DNA of 64,000 nucleotides from Bacteroidota bacterium. Its GTDB lineage: Bacteria > Bacteroidota > Ignavibacteria > Kapaibacteriales > UBA2268. The position numbers and the translations under genes were made by a program. Below the pieces are notes generated by a model. That model made no database searches. It was not told where the DNA came from and was given only the letters and a program-made list of their open reading frames with translations. Below are positions 26,230 to 36,520 of the stretch, in pieces (within the stretch, counting starts at the first letter, position 1; every line of letters starts with the position of its first letter). The DNA lies in NCBI GenBank assembly GCA_029974985.1, contig JARKQC010000360.1, forward strand, positions 1 through 64,000, read 5' to 3'.

Positions 26230-26238
26230 TTGGAAAAA

Positions 26239-27894
26239 TTGAAAAAAATAATTTTCATATTACTAATTATAAATAATATATTTCTTTTTTCCCAAAATGA
26301 TGAGAAGAATAAAGTAAGAATTATAATTCTCAATAAAATTGGTCAAAAAGAAAAAGTAAATTTTAATGAAAAGGTTTCTATTGTATTAGGTACAAATATA
26401 AAACCCGAATATTCATACATTAATTACATAAGTGGAAAAAATTCAGAAGATTACTATGTCGAACTTAAATCAAACGAAGGCTATTTAAAAGAAATAAGTA
26501 ATTTAAGAAATTCAATTGATAGTATTAAAAGAAATGAAATCACACCAAAAGAAAATAAAGAATTATTAAATCATAAATCACATAATGATAGTTCTCACTC
26601 TATTCCATTCTCACAAAAGGCTATTTATGATACTATCACAAAGAAAAAAAATGAAAATATTGATAAAAATCTTTTGTCTAAAATTCCAAGTATTCAAAAC
26701 TCAATAAATGCATTAAATTTTATAAAAAATGCAAACTCGGAAGCTCTTGATAAAAACCTCGATGAATACAACAAAAATCTTTTAAGAATTGATACATTAA
26801 ACCTTGAAATTGAAAAAACGATAAATACTGGTAAAAATAAACATTTACTTAATGAATTTAATAAAGAATTGGAATTTTTAAAAGCTCGTAACAAGGAAAT
26901 TGAAGATATAAATAATACATTAACTACAAATAACTCTATCCTCGAAAGTGAACTTCGTGCAAACCAAGCAGAAGCAAAATTTTTACGTTTGGCACTTTAT
27001 ACCATTCTTGCAGTAATTATTTTTCTAATCGCTTTTGCTATCATATTATATATCAATTATAGACAGAAAAAAAGATTTAATATCGAACTCGAAAACAATA
27101 ATAATATTCTTAAAGCTTTAAATTTTCAACTTACAAAATCTAATGAAGAAAAAGCAAAATTACTTCGCGTCATTAATAAAGAGCTTGAATTTGCAACTGA
27201 TTATGTTAAATCCTTATTACCATCGCCTTTAAATAATAAAATTTTCAAAACTGATTGGCTTTTTATTCCTTCTGAGGAACTCGGCGGCGATGCTTTCGGC
27301 TATAACAAAATTGACGACGATAATTATGCTTTTTATTTACTCGATGTAAGTGGTCACGGTGTAGGCTCGGCATTACACTCTGTTCAAGTACTTAATATAC
27401 TTCAAAATTTAGCATTACCGAATGTCAATTTCTGTAATCCTAAAGATGTGCTTAATAATTTGAATAGAATTTTTCAAATGAATAATTATCACGGCTTGTA
27501 TTTTACGATTTTTTATGCAGTTTATAATAGTGCAAAAAGATCTCTAAAATATGCTTCTGCTGGGCATCCTCCAATGCTATTAATTAATAATAAATCACTC
27601 CAATCTCTCGAAGCACAGCATATTTTTATTGGTGCAGTTCAAAATTTAGAATATTCTTATGACGAAATAGAAGTTCAAAAAAATTCGTCTTTATATTTAT
27701 TTTCAGATGGAGTATTTGAACTCGAAAAAATAGACAAATCAATGTATTCTTTTAGAGATTTTACACAAGATTTTAATAATATCATTAAAGAAAAAAATGG
27801 TGATTTCAAAAAATTCTATGATTTTGCAAAAAGCATTACAGGTAAAGAAAGATTAAATGATGATTTTTCAATTTTGGAAATTACGTTTTTATAA
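26239..27894 (+). CDS. Membrane-anchored SpoIIE/PP2C-type protein phosphatase
   Basis: A serine phosphatase with an extracytoplasmic sensor. Counting from the TTG at 26230, the order is: signal-like segment 5-20, periplasmic region and coiled coil 22-250, membrane helix 253-275, cytoplasmic coiled coil, then SpoIIE domain 344-554. Phosphatase motifs are 'GGDAFGY', 'LLDVSGHGVGSAL', 'SAGHPPML', 'LFSDGVFEL' and 'DDFSILEI', with the metal-binding Asp residues present. No ATG lies near the start. TTG at 26239 follows AGGTGA with nine bases between and gives a normal 'KKIIFILLII' signal peptide, so it is preferred over 26230. Such phosphatases act on STAS-domain antagonists; one is encoded at 42849-43202. 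Confidence 0.88.
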   Translation: MKKIIFILLIINNIFLFSQNDEKNKVRIIILNKIGQKEKVNFNEKVSIVLGTNIKPEYSYINYISGKNSEDYYVELKSNEGYLKEISNLRNSIDSIKRNEITPKENKELLNHKSHNDSSHSIPFSQKAIYDTITKKKNENIDKNLLSKIPSIQNSINALNFIKNANSEALDKNLDEYNKNLLRIDTLNLEIEKTINTGKNKHLLNEFNKELEFLKARNKEIEDINNTLTTNNSILESELRANQAEAKFLRLALYTILAVIIFLIAFAIILYINYRQKKRFNIELENNNNILKALNFQLTKSNEEKAKLLRVINKELEFATDYVKSLLPSPLNNKIFKTDWLFIPSEELGGDAFGYNKIDDDNYAFYLLDVSGHGVGSALHSVQVLNILQNLALPNVNFCNPKDVLNNLNRIFQMNNYHGLYFTIFYAVYNSAKRSLKYASAGHPPMLLINNKSLQSLEAQHIFIGAVQNLEYSYDEIEVQKNSSLYLFSDGVFELEKIDKSMYSFRDFTQDFNNIIKEKNGDFKKFYDFAKSITGKERLNDDFSILEITFL

Positions 27895-28013
27895 TTTATT
27901 TTAAAAATCAATTTTAATATTCAAATACTATAATATTAAATTATTCGTTATTTGTTTTTTGCTTAATGAGTTTATAGGTTTTAGTGAAAGAAGATCTTTC
28001 TAATATATTCCCT

Positions 28014-28580
28014 ATGAGTAAAACTAAGACACTCAAAGGAACGCGCCGTCTAATACGTGAGAAAATATTACAAATTATTTTTTCTTATAAAGTATCCGAA
28101 ACAGATTTAGATTTATTATTTAGCCATATTTTCAGTCGTGATTTTAATTTTGGCGATAATGAAGAAAAAATATTAAAAAATAAATTACTAAAACCCGACG
28201 AAGTATTCGAACTCGAAGCAGATGTCCCAATTTTATGGACTGCATTTGAGGTTGAATTTGCGCAGCAACTGCTCCGAAAAACACTCGATAATTCTTCAAT
28301 GATAGATGAAAAACTAAAATCTACCACAAGTAATTGGGATTTTGATAGAATTTCTTTAATAGATAGAATATTAATCGAAATTGCTTGTGCGGAATTTATA
28401 TCATTCTCCGAAATCCCTACAAAAGTAACTATGAATGAAGCTATTGATATAGCAAAAAAATATTCAACTGATAAAAGTGGAATTTTTATTAATGGGATTT
28501 TAGATTCGATGTTAAACTCTTTCAAAAAAGAAGGATTGGTAAATAAAGCAGGTCGTGGGCTTAAAGACAGTAAAGAATAA
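28014..28580 (+). CDS. nusB: Transcription antitermination factor NusB
   Basis: NusB binds boxA RNA with NusE (S10) and prevents early termination in rRNA operons. The 188-residue protein is helical and shows the family pattern: 'KGTRRLIREKILQIIFSY' at the N-terminus, 'NWDFDRISLIDRILIEIACAEF' near 105-126, 'IPTKVTMNEAIDIAKKYS' near 130-147, and 'GIFINGILDSM' after it. A GTG at 27984 would add ten residues that do not look like NusB, so the ATG at 28014 was chosen. The gene stands alone on the plus strand, 119 nt after the phosphatase gene. Confidence 0.92.
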   Translation: MSKTKTLKGTRRLIREKILQIIFSYKVSETDLDLLFSHIFSRDFNFGDNEEKILKNKLLKPDEVFELEADVPILWTAFEVEFAQQLLRKTLDNSSMIDEKLKSTTSNWDFDRISLIDRILIEIACAEFISFSEIPTKVTMNEAIDIAKKYSTDKSGIFINGILDSMLNSFKKEGLVNKAGRGLKDSKE

Positions 28581-28778
28581 CGCATTTATTTTACACATTA
28601 TCAATATACAAAGAATTACATTATAAAAAACTAAATAATAATTTTTTTTTAAAAATTATTGTTATAATTATTTTCATTTTAGAAATATAATTGTTTAAAA
28701 AGATAAGTTTTCATATTTTTGTTTAAATATAAAATAAATAAAATTTATAATTCTTTTTTAATATTAAGGACAAATAAA

Positions 28779-29774
28779 ATGATTGACTTAAAAACAAAAT
28801 ATTTAGGTTTGGAACTAAAAAACCCGTTAATTATCGCAAGCTCGGGTATGACACGTTCTTTACATCTATTGCAAGAACTCGAAAAAAAAGGAGCTGGCGC
28901 TGTTGTATTAAAATCAATTTTTGAAGAAGAAATTACTGCTGAACTTAATTCTCAAATTACAAAAGCTCAAACTCCGACATCTTTTTATCCCGAAATTTTT
29001 GATGCTTTCGATTATTCAGATATGGAAGATAGTGTGTCGAAATATTTATTTTTAATCGAAGATGCTAAGAAACACCTCTCAATTCCAGTAATTGCAAGTG
29101 TTAATTGCGTTACCTCAAACGAATGGACGCTATTTGCAAAAAGAATTGAAAACGCCGGAGCAGATGCACTCGAATTAAATATGTTTATTTTGCCATCAGA
29201 TTTTACTCGTTCAAGCAATGATAATGAAAACATATATTTCGAAGTTATTGAAAAAGTTAAAAAAGAAGTTAATATTCCAGTATCATTAAAAATAAGTTAT
29301 TATTTTTCTAATCTTGGCACTATGATACAAAAATTATCACAAACTGGAATTGACGGATTAGTATTATTTAATAGATTTTTTAGCCCAGATTTTGATATTA
29401 ATGAGAAAAAAGTTATTCCAAGTTCAATATTTAGCACACCAAATGAAATATCAATCTCATTAAGATGGATTGCTATTATGGCTAAACGCGTTTCTTGCGA
29501 CCTTTCTGCTTCCACTGGTGTTCACGACGGTGAAGGATTAATTAAACAATTATTAGCAGGCGCTAATACAGTCCAGATAGCAAGCGTTTTATTCAAAAAT
29601 GGTTTCGATGTGATACCACAAATGCTCGAAGTATTATCAAAATGGATGGAAAAAAATAAATATAAATCAATCGAAGATTTTCGTGGATTAATGTCGCAAC
29701 AAGCAAGTAAAAACCCTGCGGCTTATGAAAGAGTACAATTTATGCAACATTTTGCTGGAAAAGGTGTAGTTTAA
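28779..29774 (+). CDS. Dihydroorotate dehydrogenase-like FMN protein
   Basis: A 331-residue TIM-barrel flavoprotein of the PyrD-related family widely present in Bacteroidota beside a true PyrD. It begins 'MIDLKTKYLGLELKNPLIIAS', followed by 'MTRSLHLLQELEKKGAGAVVLKSIFEEE'. A 'STGVHDGEGLIKQLLAGANTVQIASVL' phosphate-binding segment lies near residues 245-271. The substrate is not established and could be a dihydropyrimidine. An upstream in-frame ATG (28719) adds 20 poor residues. The ATG at 28779 has AAGGA eight bases upstream and fits the family N-terminus. There are no linked pyrimidine genes here. Confidence 0.85.
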   Translation: MIDLKTKYLGLELKNPLIIASSGMTRSLHLLQELEKKGAGAVVLKSIFEEEITAELNSQITKAQTPTSFYPEIFDAFDYSDMEDSVSKYLFLIEDAKKHLSIPVIASVNCVTSNEWTLFAKRIENAGADALELNMFILPSDFTRSSNDNENIYFEVIEKVKKEVNIPVSLKISYYFSNLGTMIQKLSQTGIDGLVLFNRFFSPDFDINEKKVIPSSIFSTPNEISISLRWIAIMAKRVSCDLSASTGVHDGEGLIKQLLAGANTVQIASVLFKNGFDVIPQMLEVLSKWMEKNKYKSIEDFRGLMSQQASKNPAAYERVQFMQHFAGKGVV

Positions 29775-29937
29775 ATATAAATTGATAGATTTCAGTTTTA
29801 AAATTTCAAAAAAAATAATACTTTTTAGATTCAAATCGCTGATTTACTAATAATTTTTATGAATTATTTAGTATGTTTGAATTAATTATTATAGAAAAAA
29901 ATTAAATACTTAATATAAAATATCGGAGTTATAAAAA

Positions 29938-30867
29938 ATGAATACAAGTGTAGGAGATACAGATATTAAAATTTTTTACTCGCTCGAGAAAGCACTTCTC
30001 GAGCCAGCTAATGTCAAAATCCTTGATTTACACTACCAAGACTTAAGCGAATTCCCAGATGAAATTTTAAGATTCGAAAATCTTGAAGAATTAATACTTT
30101 GGAATAATCAACTTCAATATATTCCAGAAAAAATATCAAATCTTAAAAAATTAAGAATACTCGATATTAGTGGGAATAGAATTATTACTTTGCCTTCGAG
30201 CATTGCTGAATTAGCTAATCTTGAGGTTTTAGTTATAAGTTGGAATAAATTAAGAGAATTGCCTCAGTCAATTGGCAATCTTGTTAAACTAAAAAAATTA
30301 GGATTAAACAACAATAAAATCAAAGAATTACCAGCTTCGATTGGTAATTTAGTGAATTTAAATGAATTTGTTGTTAGCGAAAATGAGTTAAGATATTTGC
30401 CAGACTCGATTGGAAATCTTGTTAATCTCGAAAAATTAAGATTACCCGGTAATTTTCTTACAAAAGTCCCAGATAGTATATGTAATTTAAAAAATCTTAT
30501 AAAATTGGAAATTCAAGAGAATAATTTAACCGAAATTCCACAGAATATTGGTCAATTAAAAAAATTAGAGAAAATTAGATTATTTAAGAATTTATTAGTT
30601 ACATTACCAGATAGTTTTTGTGAATTAATATCGCTAAAAAAATTATTATGTTACGAAAACGAATTAAAAGAATTACCTACTAATATTGGAGCTTTGTCCA
30701 ATCTCGAAGAATTAGAATTAGGTTTTAATAATTTAACTTTTTTACCAGAAAGCATTAGTGGACTCGAAAAACTTAAAAAAATAAATCTTGCTCAAAATGA
30801 TTTACCAGAAGTAGAAAAGCAAAAAATTAATAAAGCACTTTCTCATACAAAAATTAATTGGTTCTAA
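29938..30867 (+). CDS. Leucine-rich-repeat protein
   Basis: A 309-residue protein made almost entirely of about eleven 23-residue leucine-rich repeats with the bacterial consensus 'LPxSIGNLxNLxxLxLxxN' (for example 'LPDSIGNLVNLEKLRLPGN'). No signal peptide or sorting domain is present, so it should stay in the cytoplasm. LRR arrays bind proteins; the partner is unknown. GGAG nine bases upstream of the ATG supports the start. It converges on the DUF1003 gene, with a shared bidirectional terminator between them. The short N-terminal cap ('IKIFYSLEKALLEP') is typical of bacterial LRR proteins encoded singly. Confidence 0.9.
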   Translation: MNTSVGDTDIKIFYSLEKALLEPANVKILDLHYQDLSEFPDEILRFENLEELILWNNQLQYIPEKISNLKKLRILDISGNRIITLPSSIAELANLEVLVISWNKLRELPQSIGNLVKLKKLGLNNNKIKELPASIGNLVNLNEFVVSENELRYLPDSIGNLVNLEKLRLPGNFLTKVPDSICNLKNLIKLEIQENNLTEIPQNIGQLKKLEKIRLFKNLLVTLPDSFCELISLKKLLCYENELKELPTNIGALSNLEELELGFNNLTFLPESISGLEKLKKINLAQNDLPEVEKQKINKALSHTKINWF

Positions 30868-30885
30868 AATCTTTTATTTTTAATT

Positions 30886-30924
30886 AAAAAACTTCCGTTT
30901 TTGAAAATAAAACGGAAGTTTTTT
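30886..30924. terminator. Bidirectional intrinsic terminator
   Basis: A 16-bp perfect stem (30886-30901 with 30909-30924) has the GC core ACTTCCG / CGGAAGT. It ends in T-runs on both strands because the arms begin with A6 and end with T6. It lies between the convergent LRR and DUF1003 genes, 18 nt and 23 nt from their stops. Confidence 0.92.
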
Positions 30925-30947
30925 ATGAATTTTTATATTCAATATTT

Positions 30948-31646
30948 CTAAATTGATTTTTTATCAATTATATCAATAAGATTTTCAAGATAATCTATTT
31001 GAACTTCTTGAATTTCAATAAGTTTTTTATTTTGATGAATAAGTAAATGATCAATTTTTTCATTCAATAATTTAATTTCTAACTCTGCTTTTAAATTTAT
31101 TTTATAATCATGCTCGGCACGCATTCTATCTTTATCTTCTTTTCTATTTTGACTCATCATAATAATTGGTGCTTGTATTGCGGCAAGACAAGAAAGTACT
31201 AAATTTAATAATATAAAAGGATAAGGGTCGAAAGGTTTTGAAATTAGTAACCATACATTAATTCCCATCCAAGTTATTATAAATAAGAAAAATGATATAA
31301 TAAATGTCCAACTTCCACCAAATTCAGCAATTCCATCTGCAAATTTCTGACCAATAGTTAATTTTGCATCTATTTCTGGCTCAATATTATCCGATAATAT
31401 TGAATTGTCTTTTATTGCTCTAACAACATCAAGCTCAATATTATCAAGTTCGCCTTTTTCTTGTTCAACAAGTTTTGTTAGATACAATCTTCTATAATAA
31501 TTTAATTCTTCAATACCAATTATACTATTTTCAGAAAGAGTTGGATTTTCGTTTTTAATTAAATCTAAAATACCATCTCTAATATCTTTTAGATAAATAA
31601 CTTCAAAATTATCTATTTCTTTATTTGAAATACTACTTTTAGGCAT
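30948..31646 (-). CDS. DUF1003 membrane protein
   Basis: A 232-residue protein with a cytoplasmic N-terminal region of about 110 residues. Two membrane helices (about 125-145 and 153-172) are joined by 'FDPYPFILLNLVLSCLAAIQAP'. The tail contains 'MMSQNRKEDKDRMRAEHDY' and a coiled coil. The helix-loop-helix and the 'QNRxxxxDRxxxxHDY' pattern are diagnostic for DUF1003, a family of unknown function often annotated as a possible cyclic-nucleotide-linked or membrane-stress protein. It is monocistronic, with terminators on both sides. Confidence 0.9.
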   Translation of the reverse strand: MPKSSISNKEIDNFEVIYLKDIRDGILDLIKNENPTLSENSIIGIEELNYYRRLYLTKLVEQEKGELDNIELDVVRAIKDNSILSDNIEPEIDAKLTIGQKFADGIAEFGGSWTFIISFFLFIITWMGINVWLLISKPFDPYPFILLNLVLSCLAAIQAPIIMMSQNRKEDKDRMRAEHDYKINLKAELEIKLLNEKIDHLLIHQNKKLIEIQEVQIDYLENLIDIIDKKSI

Positions 31647-31682
31647 ATTCCTTCATTTTATATATTTAAAAATTATTATGAT

Positions 31683-31719
31683 AAAAAAAACCGTATTTAT
31701 TTATTGCAAAATACGGTTT
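31683..31719 (-). terminator. Intrinsic terminator of clpC
   Basis: The 11-bp stem AAACCGTATTT (31688-31698) with AAATACGGTTT (31709-31719) is followed on the minus strand by a run of eight T residues. It lies 27 nt after the clpC stop and blocks read-through into the DUF1003 gene. Confidence 0.9.
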
Positions 31720-31745
31720 CTTGGCTTATAATATTTAAATTCTCA

Positions 31746-34304
31746 TCAATTATTTGAAATATTGTCATCATTAATTGAAACAACAGAATCCTCAATATTT
31801 ACTGGTGATATTGAAATATTTTTCTCGTCAATATGAATTTGACCCGGTTTGAAAGAAAATTTCAATTTCTTATTTTCTTCGTCATAATCAGCAAATATTT
31901 CAGCGCCTACGCCTAATTTCTCTCTAATTAATAAATCAGCAAGCTCGTCTTCGATATATTTTTGGATTGTTCTGCGTAATGGTCTTGCGCCATATTTTAC
32001 ATCATAGCCTTTTTCTACGAGAAAATCTTTTGCTGATTGAGAAAGTTCTAAATTCATTTTATTATGTTTGATTCGCTTTAAAATCTCACTCATCTGAATA
32101 TCAATTATTCCATAAATATGCTCTTTCATTAATTGATGGAAAATTATAAAATCATCAATACGGTTGATAAATTCGGGGTTGAATAATCTTTTTACAGATT
32201 CTTCTATAGTTGATTTTAAATGATCATAATCTTCGTTATTCGAGGCACTTGAAAAGCCAATTTTCCCACCTGCTTTAATATCACGTGTACCGACGTTAGA
32301 GGTCATTATAATAATTGTATTTTTGAAGTCCACTCTTCGGCCTAAACCATCAGTAAGAATTCCGTCATCAAAAACTTGTAAAAGAATATTAAATACATCT
32401 GGATGAGCTTTTTCTATTTCGTCGAGTAAAATTATAGAATAGGGCTTTCTACGTACTTTTTCTGTTAGCTGACCGCCTTCTTCATATCCTACGTAACCGG
32501 GAGGCGCTCCGACGAGTCGAGAAACAGCAAATTTTTCCATATATTCGCTCATATCAATACGAATGAGTGCTTCCTCTGTTTCGAACATTACTCGTGATAA
32601 TGCTTTTGCAAGCTCGGTTTTACCAACGCCAGTTGGGCCTAAGAACATAAACGAGCCTATTGGTCTTGTAGGGTCTTTTAGCCCTGCTCTTGCCCTACGA
32701 ATCGCCTTAGATAGTAAATCAATAGCTTCGTTCTGACCGACAACTAATTTTTTCAAATCATCGGATAAACTAAGTAATTTTTCGTTCTCGCCTTCAGCTA
32801 TTTTATTAACCGGTACCCCCGTAACCATTGCAACAACATCAGCAACATCATCTTCTGTAACTGGGAATACTTGTTCGCCAGCTTTACTTTCCCATACTTG
32901 CTTTGCTAATTCTAAATCATTTTGTAATTTTTTTTCTAAGTCGCGTAATCTCGCCGCTTCTTCAAAATTTTGTTTTTTTACAACGACATTTTTTTCATTT
33001 CGTACTTCAAGAATTTTTTCCTCAATTTCAACTATTTCTTTAGGTACTACAATATTAGCTAAATGTACTCTTGCGCCGGCTTCGTCAAGCACATCAATAG
33101 CTTTATCTGGGAACATTCTATCCGAGATATATCGTTCGGAAAATCTTACACAAGCAGAAATCGCATCATCAGTATAAGCAACGCTATGATGCTCCTCGTA
33201 TCTATCTTTAATATTATTTAAAATTTGAAAAGTCTCATCCACTGATGGAGGCTCTACTAATACTTTTTGAAATCTACGGTCTAAAGCACCATCTTTTTCG
33301 ATAAATTGACGGTATTCATCGAGAGTAGTAGCACCGACACATTGGATATCGCCGCGTGCAAGTGCAGGTTTAAACATATTCGATGCATCGAGCGAGCCAG
33401 AGGCGCCGCCAGCACCAACAATTGTATGAATTTCATCAATAAATAAAATTACATCTTTTGCTTTTTCTAATTCATTAATCACAGCTTTCATTCTTTCTTC
33501 AAACTGTCCGCGATATTTTGTTCCAGCTACAAGTGAGGCTAAATCAAGCGTGATAATGCGTTTATCAAACAAAGCACGTGATACCTTTTTTTGAATAATT
33601 TTTAATGCAAGCCCCTCGACAATAGCTGTTTTACCAACTCCAGGCTCGCCAATTAATACGGGATTATTCTTTTTTCTTCTTGATAATATCTGTGATACTC
33701 TTTCAATTTCTTTCGAGCGTCCAATTACGGGGTCGAGTTTTCCCTCTACTGCAAGTTTTGTTAAATCACGTCCAAAATTATCTAATACTGGCGTTTTAAC
33801 TTTTTCTTTACTTGATTTTTGCCTTCCGAAATCACCGAATCCCGTTTTAGAGCTTGCACTTGTCGGATTGCCTGTTAATATATTATCAAGTTCGCGTTTT
33901 GAATTTTCATAATTTACTGAGAATTGCGATAAAATTTGAGAAGCAATATTTTCCTCATCTCTTAATAAGGATAAAAGTAAATGCTCAGTGCCAATAACCT
34001 CTGATTTAACAAATTTTGCTTCGAGATATGTTATTTTTAATACTTTTTCTGCTTGTTTTGTTAAAGGAATATTGCCAATAGTCATTGTTGTAGCCGATGA
34101 CCTTACAGTATCTTCAATGCTCTTTTTTAATTTATATAAATCAGCACCAAGATTTTTCAAAATCTTTACTGCTAACCCTTCGCCTTCTCTTATGATACCA
34201 AGTAGAAGATGCTCAGTACCAATATAATCATGCCCAAGTCTTATAGCCTCTTCTCTGCTTAAACGGATTACATCATTTACTCGATTAGAAAAATTTCCTT
34301 CCAT
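31746..34304 (-). CDS. clpC: ATP-dependent unfoldase ClpC
   Basis: ClpC is the HSP100 AAA+ unfoldase that feeds substrates to the ClpP peptidase in the cytoplasm. The 852-residue order is: two Clp-N repeats (1-145, '[14 protein letters not shown]' and '[12 protein letters not shown]'), AAA1 with Walker A 'GEPGVGKT' near 220 and Walker B '[10 protein letters not shown]', a UVR-containing middle domain near 425-470 ('[16 protein letters not shown]'), AAA2 with 'GPTGVGKT' near 555, and a C-terminal D2-small domain ending near 820. The middle domain is short, as in ClpC, and not long as in ClpB. No mcsAB or ctsR genes are next to it. Confidence 0.96.
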   Translation of the reverse strand: MEGNFSNRVNDVIRLSREEAIRLGHDYIGTEHLLLGIIREGEGLAVKILKNLGADLYKLKKSIEDTVRSSATTMTIGNIPLTKQAEKVLKITYLEAKFVKSEVIGTEHLLLSLLRDEENIASQILSQFSVNYENSKRELDNILTGNPTSASSKTGFGDFGRQKSSKEKVKTPVLDNFGRDLTKLAVEGKLDPVIGRSKEIERVSQILSRRKKNNPVLIGEPGVGKTAIVEGLALKIIQKKVSRALFDKRIITLDLASLVAGTKYRGQFEERMKAVINELEKAKDVILFIDEIHTIVGAGGASGSLDASNMFKPALARGDIQCVGATTLDEYRQFIEKDGALDRRFQKVLVEPPSVDETFQILNNIKDRYEEHHSVAYTDDAISACVRFSERYISDRMFPDKAIDVLDEAGARVHLANIVVPKEIVEIEEKILEVRNEKNVVVKKQNFEEAARLRDLEKKLQNDLELAKQVWESKAGEQVFPVTEDDVADVVAMVTGVPVNKIAEGENEKLLSLSDDLKKLVVGQNEAIDLLSKAIRRARAGLKDPTRPIGSFMFLGPTGVGKTELAKALSRVMFETEEALIRIDMSEYMEKFAVSRLVGAPPGYVGYEEGGQLTEKVRRKPYSIILLDEIEKAHPDVFNILLQVFDDGILTDGLGRRVDFKNTIIIMTSNVGTRDIKAGGKIGFSSASNNEDYDHLKSTIEESVKRLFNPEFINRIDDFIIFHQLMKEHIYGIIDIQMSEILKRIKHNKMNLELSQSAKDFLVEKGYDVKYGARPLRRTIQKYIEDELADLLIREKLGVGAEIFADYDEENKKLKFSFKPGQIHIDEKNISISPVNIEDSVVSINDDNISNN

Positions 34305-34381
34305 TCTTTTGCCATTTTAATAAATAATCTAAATACACAAAATATGACGTATTTATATTTACATTATTTATTATTGCAAAG

Positions 34382-36466
34382 CTATATAGTCTCTTGAGCT
34401 GTAATTTCATTTTTTAGACTATGTGGAATTGAGAAGAAAAAGGTACTACCCACTCCTAATTCACTTTCGACCCATATTCGCCCTTTATGCTTATCAATAA
34501 ACTCTTTACACAAAATTAAACCTAAGCCGGTTCCCTTTTCGTTGTTCGTTCCCAAATTAGTAACATTTTCTTCGATTTTAAATAGTTTGTTTTTTGTGGC
34601 GTCGTTCATACCTAATCCATTATCATGAATATAAACAACAGTTTCATTATTTGAATTATCTAATATTCCAATTTCGATTTTTCCATATGCTTTTGTAAAT
34701 TTAATTGCATTGCTCATTAAATTTCTTATAACAGTTGTTATTAAATTCATATCAGCAAATAATATATAATTAGTTGGGACATTGTTAATAAGCGATATTT
34801 CTTTATCATTAGCTTGAAGACTTAATAATGAAATATTATTATTGACAATAGCATTTAAATTGAAGTCGCTTGGTTCAAACGTTATTTTACCACTTTGAGA
34901 ACGCGACCACTCTAATAAATTTTCTAAAAGTTTATAAAGATTTTGAGCAGAATCATTAAGTATTTCTAAAAATTCTTTTGTATCTTCGTCTTGATTAATG
35001 TTGTAATCATCTAAAAGAAGCAAAGTAACATTTTTAAAACTTCCTAATGGATTTCTTAAATCGTGTGCAATAATAGAGAAAAATTTATTTTTAGTATTTA
35101 TATTTTCTTGAAGTTCGGCATTTTTAGATTCGAGAATTTTATTAAATTCATCTTTTAATCTTTGATTTTTCTTTAAATTATTTATAAGAAAAACGCCAAT
35201 AATGACCAAAACAAAAAGTAATGCTAAAATTATTCGTAATCTGCTATTGTTATTTTCTGCAAACTCTTTTTGACGTAATAATTCAGAATTTTCATGTTCT
35301 TTTTTCTCATAATCAAATTTTTTATTTAACTCTTGAATGACTAGTGCATTTTGTTTTTGTTCCAAAGAATCTTTAAGATTAAACCATTTTTTATAATAAT
35401 TAAGCGATTCAACATAATTATTCTTTAATTCATAAATTTCAGCTAAACTTTTATATGATATTAAACAATAATCTTCATAATCAATTTCATTAGATAATTT
35501 CAAAGCTTTATTAAACATTTCTAATGCACTGTTGTTGTCTTCTATTGCTTTGAAATAATTTCCTTTTTGTATATAAGCATAGGCTAAATCATGATATTCT
35601 TTATTTTCTTCTAATTGATTTATAGCTAAATCTAAAACTTCTTTAGCTTCGTTATATCTTTTTAGTAAAATAAGTAATTCACCTTGTGATACTAAGGTAT
35701 TCAACTCCATACTTTTATAATTTAATAATTTACTAATTTTATTGGCTTCACGATTATAATATAAAGCACTATCATTTTCCGATATCTTCATACTCGAAAT
35801 CCCAATATTATAATAAATCAAGGCAAGGCTTAAGCTATCACCAGCTTTTTTATAAGCTTCGCTTGCAAGTTTATAATATTTATTTGAAGACTCAAAATCA
35901 TTAATATCCGCAAATAATACTCCATAATTATTGAATAATTTACCATATTCAAGCATTTTTGATTTGTCTTTATTCAATTCGATTTTAATCTTTTCAAATA
36001 AATTCGAACTCTCTAAATAATATTTTTGTGAAGTGCTATAAAAACCTCTTATGGCGTAAATATCACCCAAAATTCTATTTGAATTAGCAATACAGAATGT
36101 ATCCTTTAATTCTTGATTAATTTTTAAAATTTCATTGATTTTCTCTTCGGCAAGGTCTAAATTTCGCTCATCTAATTCGACAATTGTTAATGTAAATAAT
36201 GATTTGACTATGTATCGTTTATCATTAAATAGTAGAGCTTTTTTATATGCTTCTTCAGCATATTTCTTTTGTTGTTTTTGATCATATCGTCTATAATTAT
36301 TAGATAATTTAATTAAAACATCAATTTTAGCTGGATTTTCTACAATATTTAATATTTTCAGTAAACTATCTGTTTCATTATTAATTGCTTGTGCAAAAAT
36401 TAATTCATTTTGATATAGTAATAAAATGAAAGTAATTAATACTAATTTCTTAAAAATATTTTTCAT
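34382..36466 (-). CDS. TPR-containing membrane sensor histidine kinase
   Basis: A 694-residue kinase. It has a signal peptide (7-25), about seven tetratricopeptide repeats in the periplasm (about 45-390, e.g. 'LGDIYAIRGFYSTSQKYY'), one membrane helix (about 415-433), and a coiled coil. A HisKA domain with phospho-accepting His near 468 ('IIAHDLRNPLGSF') is followed by an HATPase with N box 'NLMSNAIKF', G1 'HDNGLGMN' and G2 'GTGLGLILCKEF'. No receiver domain is fused and no response regulator gene is adjacent. This TPR-sensor layout is common in Bacteroidota. The signal is unknown. It is likely transcribed apart from clpC, 77 nt downstream. Confidence 0.93.
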   Translation of the reverse strand: MKNIFKKLVLITFILLLYQNELIFAQAINNETDSLLKILNIVENPAKIDVLIKLSNNYRRYDQKQQKKYAEEAYKKALLFNDKRYIVKSLFTLTIVELDERNLDLAEEKINEILKINQELKDTFCIANSNRILGDIYAIRGFYSTSQKYYLESSNLFEKIKIELNKDKSKMLEYGKLFNNYGVLFADINDFESSNKYYKLASEAYKKAGDSLSLALIYYNIGISSMKISENDSALYYNREANKISKLLNYKSMELNTLVSQGELLILLKRYNEAKEVLDLAINQLEENKEYHDLAYAYIQKGNYFKAIEDNNSALEMFNKALKLSNEIDYEDYCLISYKSLAEIYELKNNYVESLNYYKKWFNLKDSLEQKQNALVIQELNKKFDYEKKEHENSELLRQKEFAENNNSRLRIILALLFVLVIIGVFLINNLKKNQRLKDEFNKILESKNAELQENINTKNKFFSIIAHDLRNPLGSFKNVTLLLLDDYNINQDEDTKEFLEILNDSAQNLYKLLENLLEWSRSQSGKITFEPSDFNLNAIVNNNISLLSLQANDKEISLINNVPTNYILFADMNLITTVIRNLMSNAIKFTKAYGKIEIGILDNSNNETVVYIHDNGLGMNDATKNKLFKIEENVTNLGTNNEKGTGLGLILCKEFIDKHKGRIWVESELGVGSTFFFSIPHSLKNEITAQETI

Positions 36467-36520
36467 AAATATAATAAAATTATTTATTAATTGAGTTTTT
36501 TCAAATGTAATATAATTTCT

